Assembly: GCF_001611275.1 (NCBI RefSeq)
Contig: NZ_CP015080.1
Span: 3,462,956-3,526,955 of the forward strand
Direction: 5' to 3'
DNA: 64,000 nucleotides
DNA from: Desulfuromonas sp. DDH964
GTDB taxonomy: Bacteria; Desulfobacterota; Desulfuromonadia; Desulfuromonadales; DDH964
In this document: positions 46,355-56,302 of the stretch, piece by piece
How the letters are laid out: each line of letters starts with the position of its first letter
How positions within the stretch are numbered: position 1 is the stretch's first letter
The notes under the pieces: model-generated
Databases searched by the model: none
What the model was told of the DNA's origin: nothing
What the model saw: only the letters and a program-made list of their open reading frames with translations
Translations under genes and position numbers: made by a program

Positions 46355-47398
46355 TTACGCATTCAGCACCTTTTTGATCGCCGCTTCCACCCGGGCGATC
46401 CCTTCCGCCAGCGGTTCGATGTCGATCTCGATGCGATTCGCGGGGCGGGTGTGGCGATAGAGGGGATCGTAGTAACGCACCATCAGCTCGGCGACCAAGG
46501 CCTCCCACTCCCCCCGTTCCAGCATCTCGAGCAGTTCCTCGACCTTCCCGGCACCGAGCCGCTCGCGCAGCGCCTTGAGGGGCCGGACAAATGCTGCCTT
46601 GAGTTCGTCGCGCGCCGGGTAGTCGTCGAGGATGACGGCGCTGCGAAAGGCGAGGGAGGCGTTGATCCAGAGGGTGGTTTCAAGCTGCAGGGCGGTGTAG
46701 ACCGGCTTCGGCAGCACCAGGCGGCCGATGTGCGGGCTCTCCCCCTCGGCGAGGGCCCAGGCGCCCGGCGGGATCCGGCGCAGCTCGTCCCAGAGGGCCG
46801 CCTCGAAACTCTTCTGGTTCGGCTGGGGGCCGAGACCGAGGCCGCCGAAGGCGCTGCCGCGGTGGTTGGCCAGCCCTTCCAGGTCGAGGACCGGGTAGCC
46901 CTTCTCCCGCAGCAGGTGCAGCAGCCGGGTCTTGCCGACCCCGGTGAGGCCGCGCAGCACCAGCAGCCGCCCCCAGTCCCCGGCAGCGAGGAAGTCCCGC
47001 ACCCTGGCGCGGAAGACCTTGTGGCCGCCGCTGAGCTGGCGCACCGGCAGGCCGGCCAGGTCAAGGAAGCTGGTCATGGCGTAGCTGCGCATGCCGCCGC
47101 GCCAGCAGAAGACGATCCCCGGCGGCCGTCCCCCCGCCAGCAGCGTCTCGACCTCTTCGACGAAAGCCGGGATCTTCGGCGCCACCAGCTTCACCCCGAG
47201 GCGCCGGGCCGCCGCCTTCCCCTCCTGCTTGTAGATGGTACCGACGGCGGCGCGCTCGGCGTCGTCGAAGATCGGCAGGTTGACCGCGCCGGGGATGGTC
47301 GCCTCGGCGAACTCGGAAGGGGAGCGCACGTCGATAAAGAGGGCACCGCGGTCGCGCAGGGCGAGGGCCGCATCAAGTTCGATGGTCAAGACTGCCAT
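46355..47398 (-). CDS. mnmH: tRNA 2-selenouridine synthase (SelU/MnmH)
   Basis: A 347-residue enzyme that replaces sulfur by selenium at the wobble 2-thiouridine of tRNA-Lys/Glu/Gln, using selenophosphate. The N-terminal rhodanese domain (1-130) has its active Cys in VFCWRGGMRS (near 97). The C-terminal P-loop domain has LRGLTGVGKTRLL (near 148). Length is typical. Its presence implies that the cell has SelD and uses selenium; selD is not in this window. Confidence 0.95.
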   Translation of the reverse strand: MAVLTIELDAALALRDRGALFIDVRSPSEFAEATIPGAVNLPIFDDAERAAVGTIYKQEGKAAARRLGVKLVAPKIPAFVEEVETLLAGGRPPGIVFCWRGGMRSYAMTSFLDLAGLPVRQLSGGHKVFRARVRDFLAAGDWGRLLVLRGLTGVGKTRLLHLLREKGYPVLDLEGLANHRGSAFGGLGLGPQPNQKSFEAALWDELRRIPPGAWALAEGESPHIGRLVLPKPVYTALQLETTLWINASLAFRSAVILDDYPARDELKAAFVRPLKALRERLGAGKVEELLEMLERGEWEALVAELMVRYYDPLYRHTRPANRIEIDIEPLAEGIARVEAAIKKVLNA

Positions 47399-47522
47399 GG
47401 GATAAGGTCCTGTCGCCGCCGTTGGAATCGTTCGCTTTGCGCCCCCCTTATACAGGAATTCCCCGCCCCGGACAAGCTTGCCCGCTCCGGCGTCCCGACG
47501 CCATTATTTCCCGACAAGGTGG

Positions 47523-47551
47523 TTGACATCCAATTTTGCATCGCGTATAGT
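47523..47551 (+). promoter_or_regulatory. Sigma-70 promoter of tRNA-fMet
   Basis: TTGACA (47523-47528), 17-bp spacer, TATAGT (47546-47551), one mismatch from consensus, ending 13 bp before the tRNA. It is one of the best promoters in the window. Confidence 0.88.
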
Positions 47552-47564
47552 CCGGGTCCGTTGT

Positions 47565-47641
<77 letters not shown>

Positions 47642-47650
47642 AAATCTTTC

Positions 47651-47685
47651 AAGGGACCTGCGCAGCAGCAGGTCCCTTTTGTTTT
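47651..47685 (+). terminator. Intrinsic terminator of tRNA-fMet
   Basis: Stem AAGGGACCTG/CAGGTCCCTT (47651-47660, 47669-47678) is followed by TTGTTTTT, 10 bp past the tRNA. Confidence 0.9.
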
Positions 47686-47821
47686 TCCCTCTCCCATTTG
47701 CGGTCGGTTCCGGCTATCGGCAAGAATCTGCTACGCCAAACCGGGTTCGCGATACGGCATACCGGCGCGCGATGAAAACACCTGCATTAACGACGACTGA
47801 AGTTATAAATAGCCTGATTTC

Positions 47822-47849
47822 TTGACAATTCCACCGCAACGAGTACGGT
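47822..47849 (+). promoter_or_regulatory. Candidate promoter of the signalling block
   Basis: TTGACA (47822-47827), 16-bp spacer, TACGGT (47844-47849). It would give a leader of about 200 nt before the sensor kinase. The rest of 47690-47820 shows nothing else I can support. Confidence 0.5.
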
Positions 47850-47884
47850 TATTTAATTGCTCAGCAACGCCAATCAGCCCGCCC

Positions 47885-48036
47885 TTCTGAACAGGAGCAA
47901 AATCAGGTCAATCGGGCCCCGCAAAACCACGGGTCTCTAAGGAAAGAACCGGGCTGCCAAAGAGATGGCAAGGGTTCCAGCTTCAAACCAAGGGAACTGG
48001 ATGCCCATCGCAATGAACCGATGGGCATTGCTCTTT
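47885..48036 (+). promoter_or_regulatory. Structured leader RNA, GEMM-like riboswitch candidate with terminator hairpin
   Basis: Part of the leader, CGCAAAACCACGGGTCTC followed by AACCGGGCTGCC (47919-47957), resembles the conserved core of GEMM (c-di-GMP/cGAMP class I) riboswitches, in which CGCAAAGCCACGGG and GCCGGGUUGCC are usual. The 5' half of the aptamer matches poorly. Downstream are alternative hairpins (GAACC/GGTTC and TCCAG/CTGGA). Last is a perfect 10-bp stem ATGCCCATCG/CGATGGGCAT (48001-48010, 48019-48028) with a weak T-rich tail, placed like an expression-platform terminator. Treat the ligand as unknown. Confidence 0.4.
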
Positions 48037-48055
48037 AATCTCGAAGAGGGACAGC

Positions 48056-49798
<1,743 letters not shown>

Positions 49799-49801
49799 GA
49801 C

Positions 49802-50242
49802 ATGGTAGCCAACCCTGTTCCGATCAAGATTTTACTGGTCGAAGACAACCCGGCCGACATCCGGCTGACGATCGAGGCCCTCAAGGAGGGGAAGATCCTC
49901 AACGAGCTGAATTTAGCCAAAGATGGCGTCGAGGCCCTCGACTACCTCTTCCGCCGCGGCGCCTTCAGCGCGGCCACCCGACCCGACCTGATCCTGCTCG
50001 ACCTCAACATGCCGCGCAAAGACGGCCGCGAGGTCCTCGCCGAGATCAAGGAGGATGCTGACCTCAAGCGCATCCCGGTGGTGGTGCTGACCACCTCCAA
50101 GGCTGAGGAGGATATCGTCAAGTCCTACAACCTCCACGCCAACTGCTATATCAGCAAGCCGGTCGACCTCGAGCAGTTCATCCGGGTGATCAAGACCATC
50201 GAAGACTTCTGGCTGACGGTGGTCAGCCTGCCGAAGGTATAG
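49802..50242 (+). CDS. Response regulator, Rcp1-like single receiver
   Basis: A 146-residue receiver of the type that pairs with phytochrome-like kinases. VEDNPADIR (acidic pocket), phospho-acceptor in [13 protein letters not shown] (near 62), [10 protein letters not shown] and [12 protein letters not shown] with the conserved Lys. No output domain. It follows the kinase gene immediately and is presumably co-translated. Confidence 0.93.
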   Translation: MVANPVPIKILLVEDNPADIRLTIEALKEGKILNELNLAKDGVEALDYLFRRGAFSAATRPDLILLDLNMPRKDGREVLAEIKEDADLKRIPVVVLTTSKAEEDIVKSYNLHANCYISKPVDLEQFIRVIKTIEDFWLTVVSLPKV

Positions 50243-50317
50243 CCGGCGATGCGGACCGCGGCGCGCAGCCTGGCGACCGCGGCCGATCTTCGTCAACCGC
50301 CAGTTGCAGGAGCAGGC

Positions 50318-51139
50318 ATGACCACCAAAAAGACCTCTCTCATCCTCTCGAATTCTCTGCTGCTCGATGTGATCGATCACGCCACCGAGGCAGTCGCCAT
50401 TACCGATGCTGCCGGCCTGGTCCTTTACGCCAACCCGGCTCTCGCCGAGCTGTTCGGGCTTCCGGCCGACGAGCTCCTAGACCATCCGCTGCCGGTGGAG
50501 AGCGACGCGCAGCCTCCGCGAGAGATTGAGCTTATCCCGCCACGGCTCAACCGCCGCGGCAACGACCGGCCGCGGCTGGCAACGATTCGCAGTCAGGTCT
50601 CACGCACCGATGCGGGACTGCGGATCGTCTACCTGCGCGACCTGAGCGAGCACCAGGAGCTGAAACAGGAGCTGCGCGCCCTCGCCCTCAAGGACGAGCT
50701 GACCCACCTCTACAACTACCGCACCTTTATCCGCTTCGCCGAACACCAACTGGAACTGGCCACCCGGATGAAAAAACAGATGGTCCTGGTGCGCCTGCGC
50801 CTGCTCGGCCTCGCCGAAATCGGCGAGCGCCATGGCGCCAAGCTTGCAGATGCCGCGCTGCTCGACCTGGCGGAGGTCCTGGTCCGAACCTTTCGCAAAT
50901 CGGACCTGCTGGCGCGTTGCAGCCAGGACGAATTCGCCGTGCTGGCGATCAACTCGCTGGGAATCTACCAGAGCGTCATCACCAGCCGCCTGGCGGAAAA
51001 CCTGCGAGCCTTTGGCCGCAGCGAAAAGCGCCCCTACCAACTGAAGGTCCAATGCACAACCACCTGGTTCGATCCCGAAGCACCACGCAGCGCCGAAGAG
51101 CTCTTTGCCACCATCGAGCAAGGGTCGCAACAATTCTGA
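50318..51139 (+). CDS. PAS protein with degenerate GGDEF domain
   Basis: A 273-residue protein. The start at ATG 50318 (MTTKKTSLILSNSLLLDVID) follows GCAGGAGCAGGC; an upstream in-frame ATG overlaps the previous gene region and lacks a site. PAS spans about 15-110; a GGDEF fold about 115-270 begins LALKDELTHLYNYRTF. The active-site signature GG(D/E)EF is CSQDEF (201-206), so cyclase activity is unlikely. No RxxD inhibitory site is visible just upstream. It may be a scaffold or nucleotide sensor between the two receiver proteins. Confidence 0.85.
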   Translation: MTTKKTSLILSNSLLLDVIDHATEAVAITDAAGLVLYANPALAELFGLPADELLDHPLPVESDAQPPREIELIPPRLNRRGNDRPRLATIRSQVSRTDAGLRIVYLRDLSEHQELKQELRALALKDELTHLYNYRTFIRFAEHQLELATRMKKQMVLVRLRLLGLAEIGERHGAKLADAALLDLAEVLVRTFRKSDLLARCSQDEFAVLAINSLGIYQSVITSRLAENLRAFGRSEKRPYQLKVQCTTTWFDPEAPRSAEELFATIEQGSQQF

Positions 51140-51170
51140 ATTCCCCAACCTGTCCAGACCGGAAGGAAGC

Positions 51171-52637
51171 ATGCCGAACAGCCACGTCAATCTGCTGTTG
51201 ATCGAAGACAACCCGGGGGATACGCGCCTGGTGCGTGAGATGCTCCGCGAAGGGGGGCGCTCCCACTACTTTCGGCACGCAGCCACCCTCGCTGAAGGAC
51301 TGGCCGAACTGGAGCGGGAGACTCCCGATGCTGTGCTGCTAGACCTCGGCCTCCCCGATACCCAAGGGATGAAGGGAATTGAAATCCTGACCGGCCGCTG
51401 CCCGGAGCTGCCGGTAATCGTCCTCACCGGCCTCAACTGCAGCGAGGTCGGATTCGCCGCCGTACGCGCCGGGGCCCAGGACTATCTTGCCAAGGAAGAG
51501 GTCACCGGTCCGGCGCTGCTGCGGGCGATCAACTACGCCATCGAACGCCAGCGTCTGAAGAGCCAGCTGCACGCCCTTACCCGCGATCTGCAAGCGAGTG
51601 AGAACCGCCTGCGCCAGTTGATCGAGGAGAATTCGGACGGCATCCTGATTGCCAACCTCGAGGGGATCGTACGCTTCATCAACCCGGCCGCGGAAAGGCT
51701 GCTGCAACGCCGCCGGGAAGAGATCATCGGCAAACCTTTCGGTTATCCCCTCGATGCCGGCACCACAAATGAAATCCACCTTCTCCTCGACAATGATCAG
51801 GAACGGGTCTGTGAACTGCGCCGGGTGTGGACCGAATGGCACGGCGAAAAGGTGGTCCTCGCCTCGCTGCGGGACATCACCGAGCGCCAGCGGCTGGAAC
51901 GGCAGTTGCGATACGCCAAGAAGATGGAGTCCCTCGGCAACCTGACCCGCGGCCTTGCCCACGATTTCAACAATATCCTGACGGCGATCATCGGCTATGC
52001 CAGCGTCCTTGAAATTAAAGTTGACGGCCAGGAACCCCTGCTCGGGCCGGTCCGGCAGATCATCGCCTCCGCCGACCGTGCCGCCGGCCTGACGCGGGCC
52101 CTCCTCTCTTTCAGCCGCAGCCAGCCCGGGCAGATGCGCCGCCTCGACCTGCTCGAACTTCTGACGCGATTCCTCCACGTCCTCCCTTCCCTGCTCGGCG
52201 GCAAAATCCGCCTGAGCCAGATCCTACCCGCCGCACCCCTCTGGATTACCGGCGATCCCGCCCAACTCGAGCAGGTCCTGTTCAACCTGGCGACCAACGC
52301 CCGGCAGGCAATGCCCACCGGCGGCAGTCTCGCCGTGACCCTCGAACACTATCTGCTGACCAACGATTTTCGTCAGCAGCATGGCTTCGGCAAACCGGGC
52401 CAGTATGCCCGGATTGTCCTGCAAGACAGCGGTGTCGGCATGGACCCCGAAATGGTGCAGAACATTTTCGAGCCCTTTTTCACCACCCGGGAAACCGGGG
52501 AGGGGAGCGGCCTCGGTCTGGCGATCAGCTACGGCATCGTCAAACAGCACCGGGGTTATATTATCTGCCGCAGCGCCGTCGGTGCCGGCACCTCCTTTGC
52601 GGTCCTCCTGCCACTGGAGTCTCCGGCAGAGGGCTAA
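51171..52637 (+). CDS. Hybrid REC-PAS-histidine kinase
   Basis: A 488-residue soluble protein. The start at ATG 51171 ([16 protein letters not shown]) follows GGAAGGAA. The receiver domain (1-125) has phospho-acceptor D58 in [13 protein letters not shown] domain (about 140-245) and a kinase of the NtrB-like class follow: H-box [35 protein letters not shown] and [18 protein letters not shown]. The receiver comes first, so it can receive phosphate from another kinase and act as a relay. It is followed by a fragment of another kinase. Confidence 0.93.
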   Translation: MPNSHVNLLLIEDNPGDTRLVREMLREGGRSHYFRHAATLAEGLAELERETPDAVLLDLGLPDTQGMKGIEILTGRCPELPVIVLTGLNCSEVGFAAVRAGAQDYLAKEEVTGPALLRAINYAIERQRLKSQLHALTRDLQASENRLRQLIEENSDGILIANLEGIVRFINPAAERLLQRRREEIIGKPFGYPLDAGTTNEIHLLLDNDQERVCELRRVWTEWHGEKVVLASLRDITERQRLERQLRYAKKMESLGNLTRGLAHDFNNILTAIIGYASVLEIKVDGQEPLLGPVRQIIASADRAAGLTRALLSFSRSQPGQMRRLDLLELLTRFLHVLPSLLGGKIRLSQILPAAPLWITGDPAQLEQVLFNLATNARQAMPTGGSLAVTLEHYLLTNDFRQQHGFGKPGQYARIVLQDSGVGMDPEMVQNIFEPFFTTRETGEGSGLGLAISYGIVKQHRGYIICRSAVGAGTSFAVLLPLESPAEG

Positions 52638-52660
52638 TCCCGCGGCTGGCTAACCGCCGC

Positions 52661-52987
52661 GGGCACCAGCCTTGGGGGGGACTGATTCTGAATCGCGACA
52701 CCGCAGGTATTCTCGGTCCAGCCCCCCTCGACCGGACCTTTTTCGATCAGCATGACGACCCGCCCTTCGGCCGTTCCCTCCAGCTGACCTCCAAGAATTC
52801 CGGGACGGGGATGGACAAAGAAATAATTTCCCGTATATTTGAACCATTCTTCACCCCCAAAGAGGTCGGCCGGGGGACCGGCCTCGGGCTCTCCGTGGCC
52901 CTCGGCATCATGCAGCAAAGCCGGGGGATCCTGACCTGTGACAACGCCCCCGGCGCAGGGAACACCTTCACACTCATTTTCCGTTGA
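52661..52987 (+). pseudogene. C-terminal remnant of a second histidine kinase ATPase domain
   Basis: In one frame this stretch ends MDKEIISRIFEPFFTPKEVG, then GRGTGLGLSVALGIMQQSRG and [13 protein letters not shown] before TGA (52985-52987). These are the F-box, G2 box and C-terminal strand of a HATPase_c domain. The H-box and N-box are missing and no start codon with a ribosome site is present. It is best read as the decayed tail of a duplicated kinase. It occupies the 396-bp gap between two intact signalling genes. Confidence 0.7.
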
Positions 52988-53033
52988 TGGCAACTGGCCG
53001 ACAGGATTAACCTGCGGCCATAAAGGAGGGCTG

Positions 53034-54113
53034 ATGGAAACGAAGCCACATATCCTGGTCGTCGATGACGATCCCTATACCCTCGAATCGACCGCCATGT
53101 TGATTCGCGAATTTGACTATGAGGTCACCAGCTGTGAGCGGGCCGAGACGGCTATGGAGAGATTGCGCAGCGAGCCGATCGACGTTGTCATCACCGACGT
53201 CAAGATGCCGGAAATCAACGGCCTTCAGCTTTTGGAGCAGATCCACATCGAGTCGCCCGAGCTGCCGGTGATCCTGATGACGGCCTATGCCGAGCTCGAT
53301 ACCGCGGTGGAGGCGATCAAGATGGGGGCGACGGACTTTCTTATCAAGCCCTACCGGCCCCTGCAGCTTGAGCACGCCCTGAAGAAGGCTGTCGACTTTT
53401 TGCGCCTGCGGGAGATGGAGCGGAACTACAAGAAGACCCTCGAAGAAACGGTGAAAATCCGCACCGAAGAACTCTCCGCGGCCCTGGCGCGGCTTGCCGA
53501 GGCGAGCAAGGAGATGATCCAGCGCCTGATCATCGCCTCGGAATACCGCGATGACGATACCGGCACTCATATCAAGCGGATCGGGCTCTACACCCGGGTT
53601 CTGGCCGAGAAGATGGGACTGCCGACCGATTTTGTCGAGAATGTTGGCTTTGCCAGCATCATGCACGACGTCGGCAAAATCGGCATCCCCGACAATATCC
53701 TGCTCAAACCGGGGCGCCTGACCGCGGACGAGTTCAAAACCATCCAGTCCCACACGGTGATCGGCCAAGGCATTCTCGAAGGTTCTTCCCACCCGGATAT
53801 TCGCCTCGCCGCCTCCATCGCCCTCAATCATCACGAACGCTGGGACGGCACCGGCTACCCCAACGGCCTCAAGGGGGAGGAGATTCCCCTCGAAGGCCGC
53901 CTGGTCATGCTCGTCGACCAGTATGATGCCCTGCGCAGCAAGCGCCCCTACAAGCCGGCCTTCGAACACGCGAAGGCCTGTTCGATCATCATCGAGGGGG
54001 ACGGTCGGACCCGGCCGGAACATTTCGATCCGCAGGTCCTGCAGGCCTTTATCCAGGTCAAGGAGAGCTTCGCCGAAATTTTCGACTCCCACCAGGACGA
54101 CGTCAGCTTCTGA
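53034..54113 (+). CDS. Response regulator with HD-GYP c-di-GMP phosphodiesterase domain (RpfG type)
   Basis: A 359-residue protein. The start at ATG 53034 ([13 protein letters not shown]) follows AAAGGAGGG. The receiver domain (1-125) has phospho-acceptor D55 in [11 protein letters not shown] coiled-coil linker (125-165) is followed by HD-GYP with HD in [11 protein letters not shown] (211-212), further His in HPDIRLAAS and NHHERWDG, and GYP in GTGYPNG (274-276). All catalytic residues look intact, so it should hydrolyse c-di-GMP when phosphorylated. It ends the block and converges with the kinase gene at 54103, overlapping it tail to tail by 11 bp. Confidence 0.94.
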   Translation: METKPHILVVDDDPYTLESTAMLIREFDYEVTSCERAETAMERLRSEPIDVVITDVKMPEINGLQLLEQIHIESPELPVILMTAYAELDTAVEAIKMGATDFLIKPYRPLQLEHALKKAVDFLRLREMERNYKKTLEETVKIRTEELSAALARLAEASKEMIQRLIIASEYRDDDTGTHIKRIGLYTRVLAEKMGLPTDFVENVGFASIMHDVGKIGIPDNILLKPGRLTADEFKTIQSHTVIGQGILEGSSHPDIRLAASIALNHHERWDGTGYPNGLKGEEIPLEGRLVMLVDQYDALRSKRPYKPAFEHAKACSIIIEGDGRTRPEHFDPQVLQAFIQVKESFAEIFDSHQDDVSF

Positions 54114-55431
54114 CCACCTTCCCTGCCGCCCCCCCGGCGGGGAAGGTAATTTTGACCCTGAGCCCCTTCCCCGCGCCGGTATCTCCCAGTTCGATCGCTG
54201 CGCCATGCTGTTCGACGATCTCGCGGACGATGGCCAGACCGAGCCCGCTCCCCTCGACCCCGCTGCCAAGGCAGCGGTAAAAGCGGTCGAAAACGCGTTC
54301 CCGCTCCGCCGGAGGGATGCCCGGCCCCGCATCCCGAACTTCGCAGACCACGCTCCCGTCCGCCGCGAAAAGGGCGATGTCGACCTGCCCGTCCCGGGGC
54401 GAGTAGCGAATCGCATTGTCGATGAGATTGCCAAGCAGGGTTTGCAGGCTGTCGGCGTCCCCGTCCACGCTGACCGGATCATGGCAGACGACGCCAAGAT
54501 CGATCCCGGCGGCGAGGGCCAGCGGCGCAAATTCGGCAGCGACCTCCCTGGCCAGGCGGCCGAGATCGACCCGGACCAGATCACGCCGGCGTCCTTCGGG
54601 GGCGAGTCGCGCCAGGATCAGCAACTGCTGCACCAGGTGGGCAGCGCGGGAGATGCCGCCGCGGATCTGGCCGATGGTGAGCTGCCGTTCGGCATCCGTT
54701 TGCGGCCGTTCCAGCAGCTGGGCCTGGATTTGGACGGCGGCCAAAGGGGTGCGGAGTTCGTGCGCAGCATCGGCAATGAACTTGCGCTGAAGTTCCATGG
54801 CACTTTCGAGGCGGCGCAACAGGAGGTTGAGTGCTGTCACCAGGGGCTGGAGTTCGCGGGGCTGTGAAGCCACCGGCAAGGGCTGCAGGGTGTCGGGGCG
54901 CCGGCGCTCCAGGGCGGCGGCCAGCTGTCCCAGCGGCCGCATGCCGAAACCGACCCCAAACCAGACCAGGAGCGCCAGTACCGGGATCAGCCCGAGGACC
55001 GGGCCGATACTGGAAAACGCCACCTCCACCGTTGTCTCCAACTGCTCGTCGAGGGCCTGAGAGAGCTGGATCGTGCGCTCTTCGTCGGTCAGCAGGTAGC
55101 TGCGCCAGTCCAGGCCATACCAGGTACTGGTCCTGAAACCGGGCCGCGCGCCGCGGGGGAGTGCGAAGTCCGATGGGGAGGAGAAGACCAGGCGGTCACC
55201 CTCCCAGACCTGAAGCCGCAACTCATCCTTGTTGTCCCGGGAGGAAACACCGCCCCCCTCCCGGAAACCCGTTGCCACCACCAGGCCGTTGGCCGCCAGG
55301 CGCAGCTGGTCATCGACCAGGTCCCGCAGTTCCCGCTCGACCTGCAGGTAGGTGACAATGCCGGCGGCGCCCACCGCCAGCAGCTGGCCGAGCAGCAGCC
55401 AGGTCAGCAAACGTCGACGGAGCGATTTCAT
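54103..55431 (-). CDS. Sensor histidine kinase, QseC/PmrB/TctE-like
   Basis: A 442-residue kinase. TM1 (about 8-30) and TM2 (about 145-165) flank a periplasmic sensor of some 115 residues. A short HAMP follows, then the H-box [20 protein letters not shown]-box [22 protein letters not shown] and [17 protein letters not shown]. The architecture matches QseC/TctE/PmrB kinases. Its start overlaps the regulator stop by 4 bp. Its 3' end overlaps the convergent HD-GYP gene by 11 bp. Confidence 0.94.
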   Translation of the reverse strand: MKSLRRRLLTWLLLGQLLAVGAAGIVTYLQVERELRDLVDDQLRLAANGLVVATGFREGGGVSSRDNKDELRLQVWEGDRLVFSSPSDFALPRGARPGFRTSTWYGLDWRSYLLTDEERTIQLSQALDEQLETTVEVAFSSIGPVLGLIPVLALLVWFGVGFGMRPLGQLAAALERRRPDTLQPLPVASQPRELQPLVTALNLLLRRLESAMELQRKFIADAAHELRTPLAAVQIQAQLLERPQTDAERQLTIGQIRGGISRAAHLVQQLLILARLAPEGRRRDLVRVDLGRLAREVAAEFAPLALAAGIDLGVVCHDPVSVDGDADSLQTLLGNLIDNAIRYSPRDGQVDIALFAADGSVVCEVRDAGPGIPPAERERVFDRFYRCLGSGVEGSGLGLAIVREIVEQHGAAIELGDTGAGKGLRVKITFPAGGAAGKVVRS

Positions 55432-56096
55432 GATTCGCCCCCGAGCAGGTAGCCGACCCCGCGCACGGTACGGATAACCTCCGCCCCCAGTTTCTTTCTC
55501 AGGTTGTGAACGTAAACCTCTACCGCGTTACTCTCCACCTCTTCGCCCCAGCCGTAGAGGCGCTCCTCGAGACGGGCGCGGGAGAGGACCGCGCCGGGGC
55601 GTTCGAGGAGGGCCTCGAGGAGCCGGAATTCGCGACTGGAGAGGGTGACCGGCTCGCCATGCCAGGATATTTCGTGGGTGGCCGGGTTAAGCTGCAAGGC
55701 CCCGTGGACCAGCAGGGGCGCCGCCCGCCCCTGCCGCCGGCGCAACACCGCCCGGATGCGGGCGGCCAGTTCATCGAGATCGAAAGGCTTGACCAGATAG
55801 TCATCAGCGCCGGCATCCAGCCCGGCGATCCGCTCGGCAACGGCATCGAGGGCGGTCAGGATCACCACAGGGAGATCGCTGCCGGTCTGGCGCAATTCCC
55901 GAAGCAGCTCGAGTCCGGGCCGCCCCGGCAGACCGAGGTCGAGCAGGAGCAGGTCGTAAACCTGGGTGCCGAGGGCGAGTTCCCCTTCATCTCCATCCCG
56001 TACCCAATCAAGGGCAAAACCATCCTGGCGCAAACCCCGCCGGATTCCATCCCCGATAATCGGGTCATCCTCGACCAGCAACAAGCGCATCCTCAC
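55428..56096 (-). CDS. OmpR-family response regulator, QseB/PmrA-like
   Basis: A 222-residue regulator. The receiver has EDDPIIGDGIRRGLR, phospho-acceptor in LLLLDLGLPGRPG (near 53) and LVKPFDLDELAARI with Lys. The winged helix (about 125-220) has LTLSSREFRLLEALL-type core (seen as SSREFRLLEALLERPG) and YVHNLRKKLGAEVIRTVRGVGY, the QseB/PmrA-type recognition helix. It is co-transcribed with the kinase and divergent from an LtaS-like gene. A PmrA-type box lies between them. Confidence 0.94.
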   Translation of the reverse strand: MRMRLLLVEDDPIIGDGIRRGLRQDGFALDWVRDGDEGELALGTQVYDLLLLDLGLPGRPGLELLRELRQTGSDLPVVILTALDAVAERIAGLDAGADDYLVKPFDLDELAARIRAVLRRRQGRAAPLLVHGALQLNPATHEISWHGEPVTLSSREFRLLEALLERPGAVLSRARLEERLYGWGEEVESNAVEVYVHNLRKKLGAEVIRTVRGVGYLLGGES

Positions 56097-56193
56097 TCCT
56101 CTTTCTTGGCCCCGTTCATTGCCGTGCTCCGCTCTCGGGAGTCTAACCGAGGGCTCCCGCGGCGAAAAGCATAGGCCGAAAAGAAACTCTCCT

Positions 56194-56226
56194 TTTAAGG
56201 CCCCCTTAAGATTGGCCGGCTATAGT
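56194..56226 (+). promoter_or_regulatory. PmrA/QseB-type box and -10 ahead of the LtaS-like gene
   Basis: TTTAAG-GCCCC-CTTAAG (56194-56210) fits the PmrA-box consensus HTTAAK-N5-HTTAAK without a mismatch. TATAGT (56221-56226) follows 10 bp later as -10, so the box sits at the -35 position, as at activated PmrA promoters. The adjacent OmpR-type regulator (55428-56096) is the obvious candidate to bind it. Confidence 0.65.
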
Positions 56227-56302
56227 TCCCCGCTCGTATACGATTCATATTTTCTCCTGCTGCAATTCTTAATACCAAGCTCATTCTGACCACGAGGCCT
56301 AA

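Noticed and set aside
50249..50317. Upstream start for the PAS/degenerate GGDEF protein
   Set aside because: The extra 23 residues are low-complexity and lack a ribosome site; ATG 50318 has AGGAG at the right distance.
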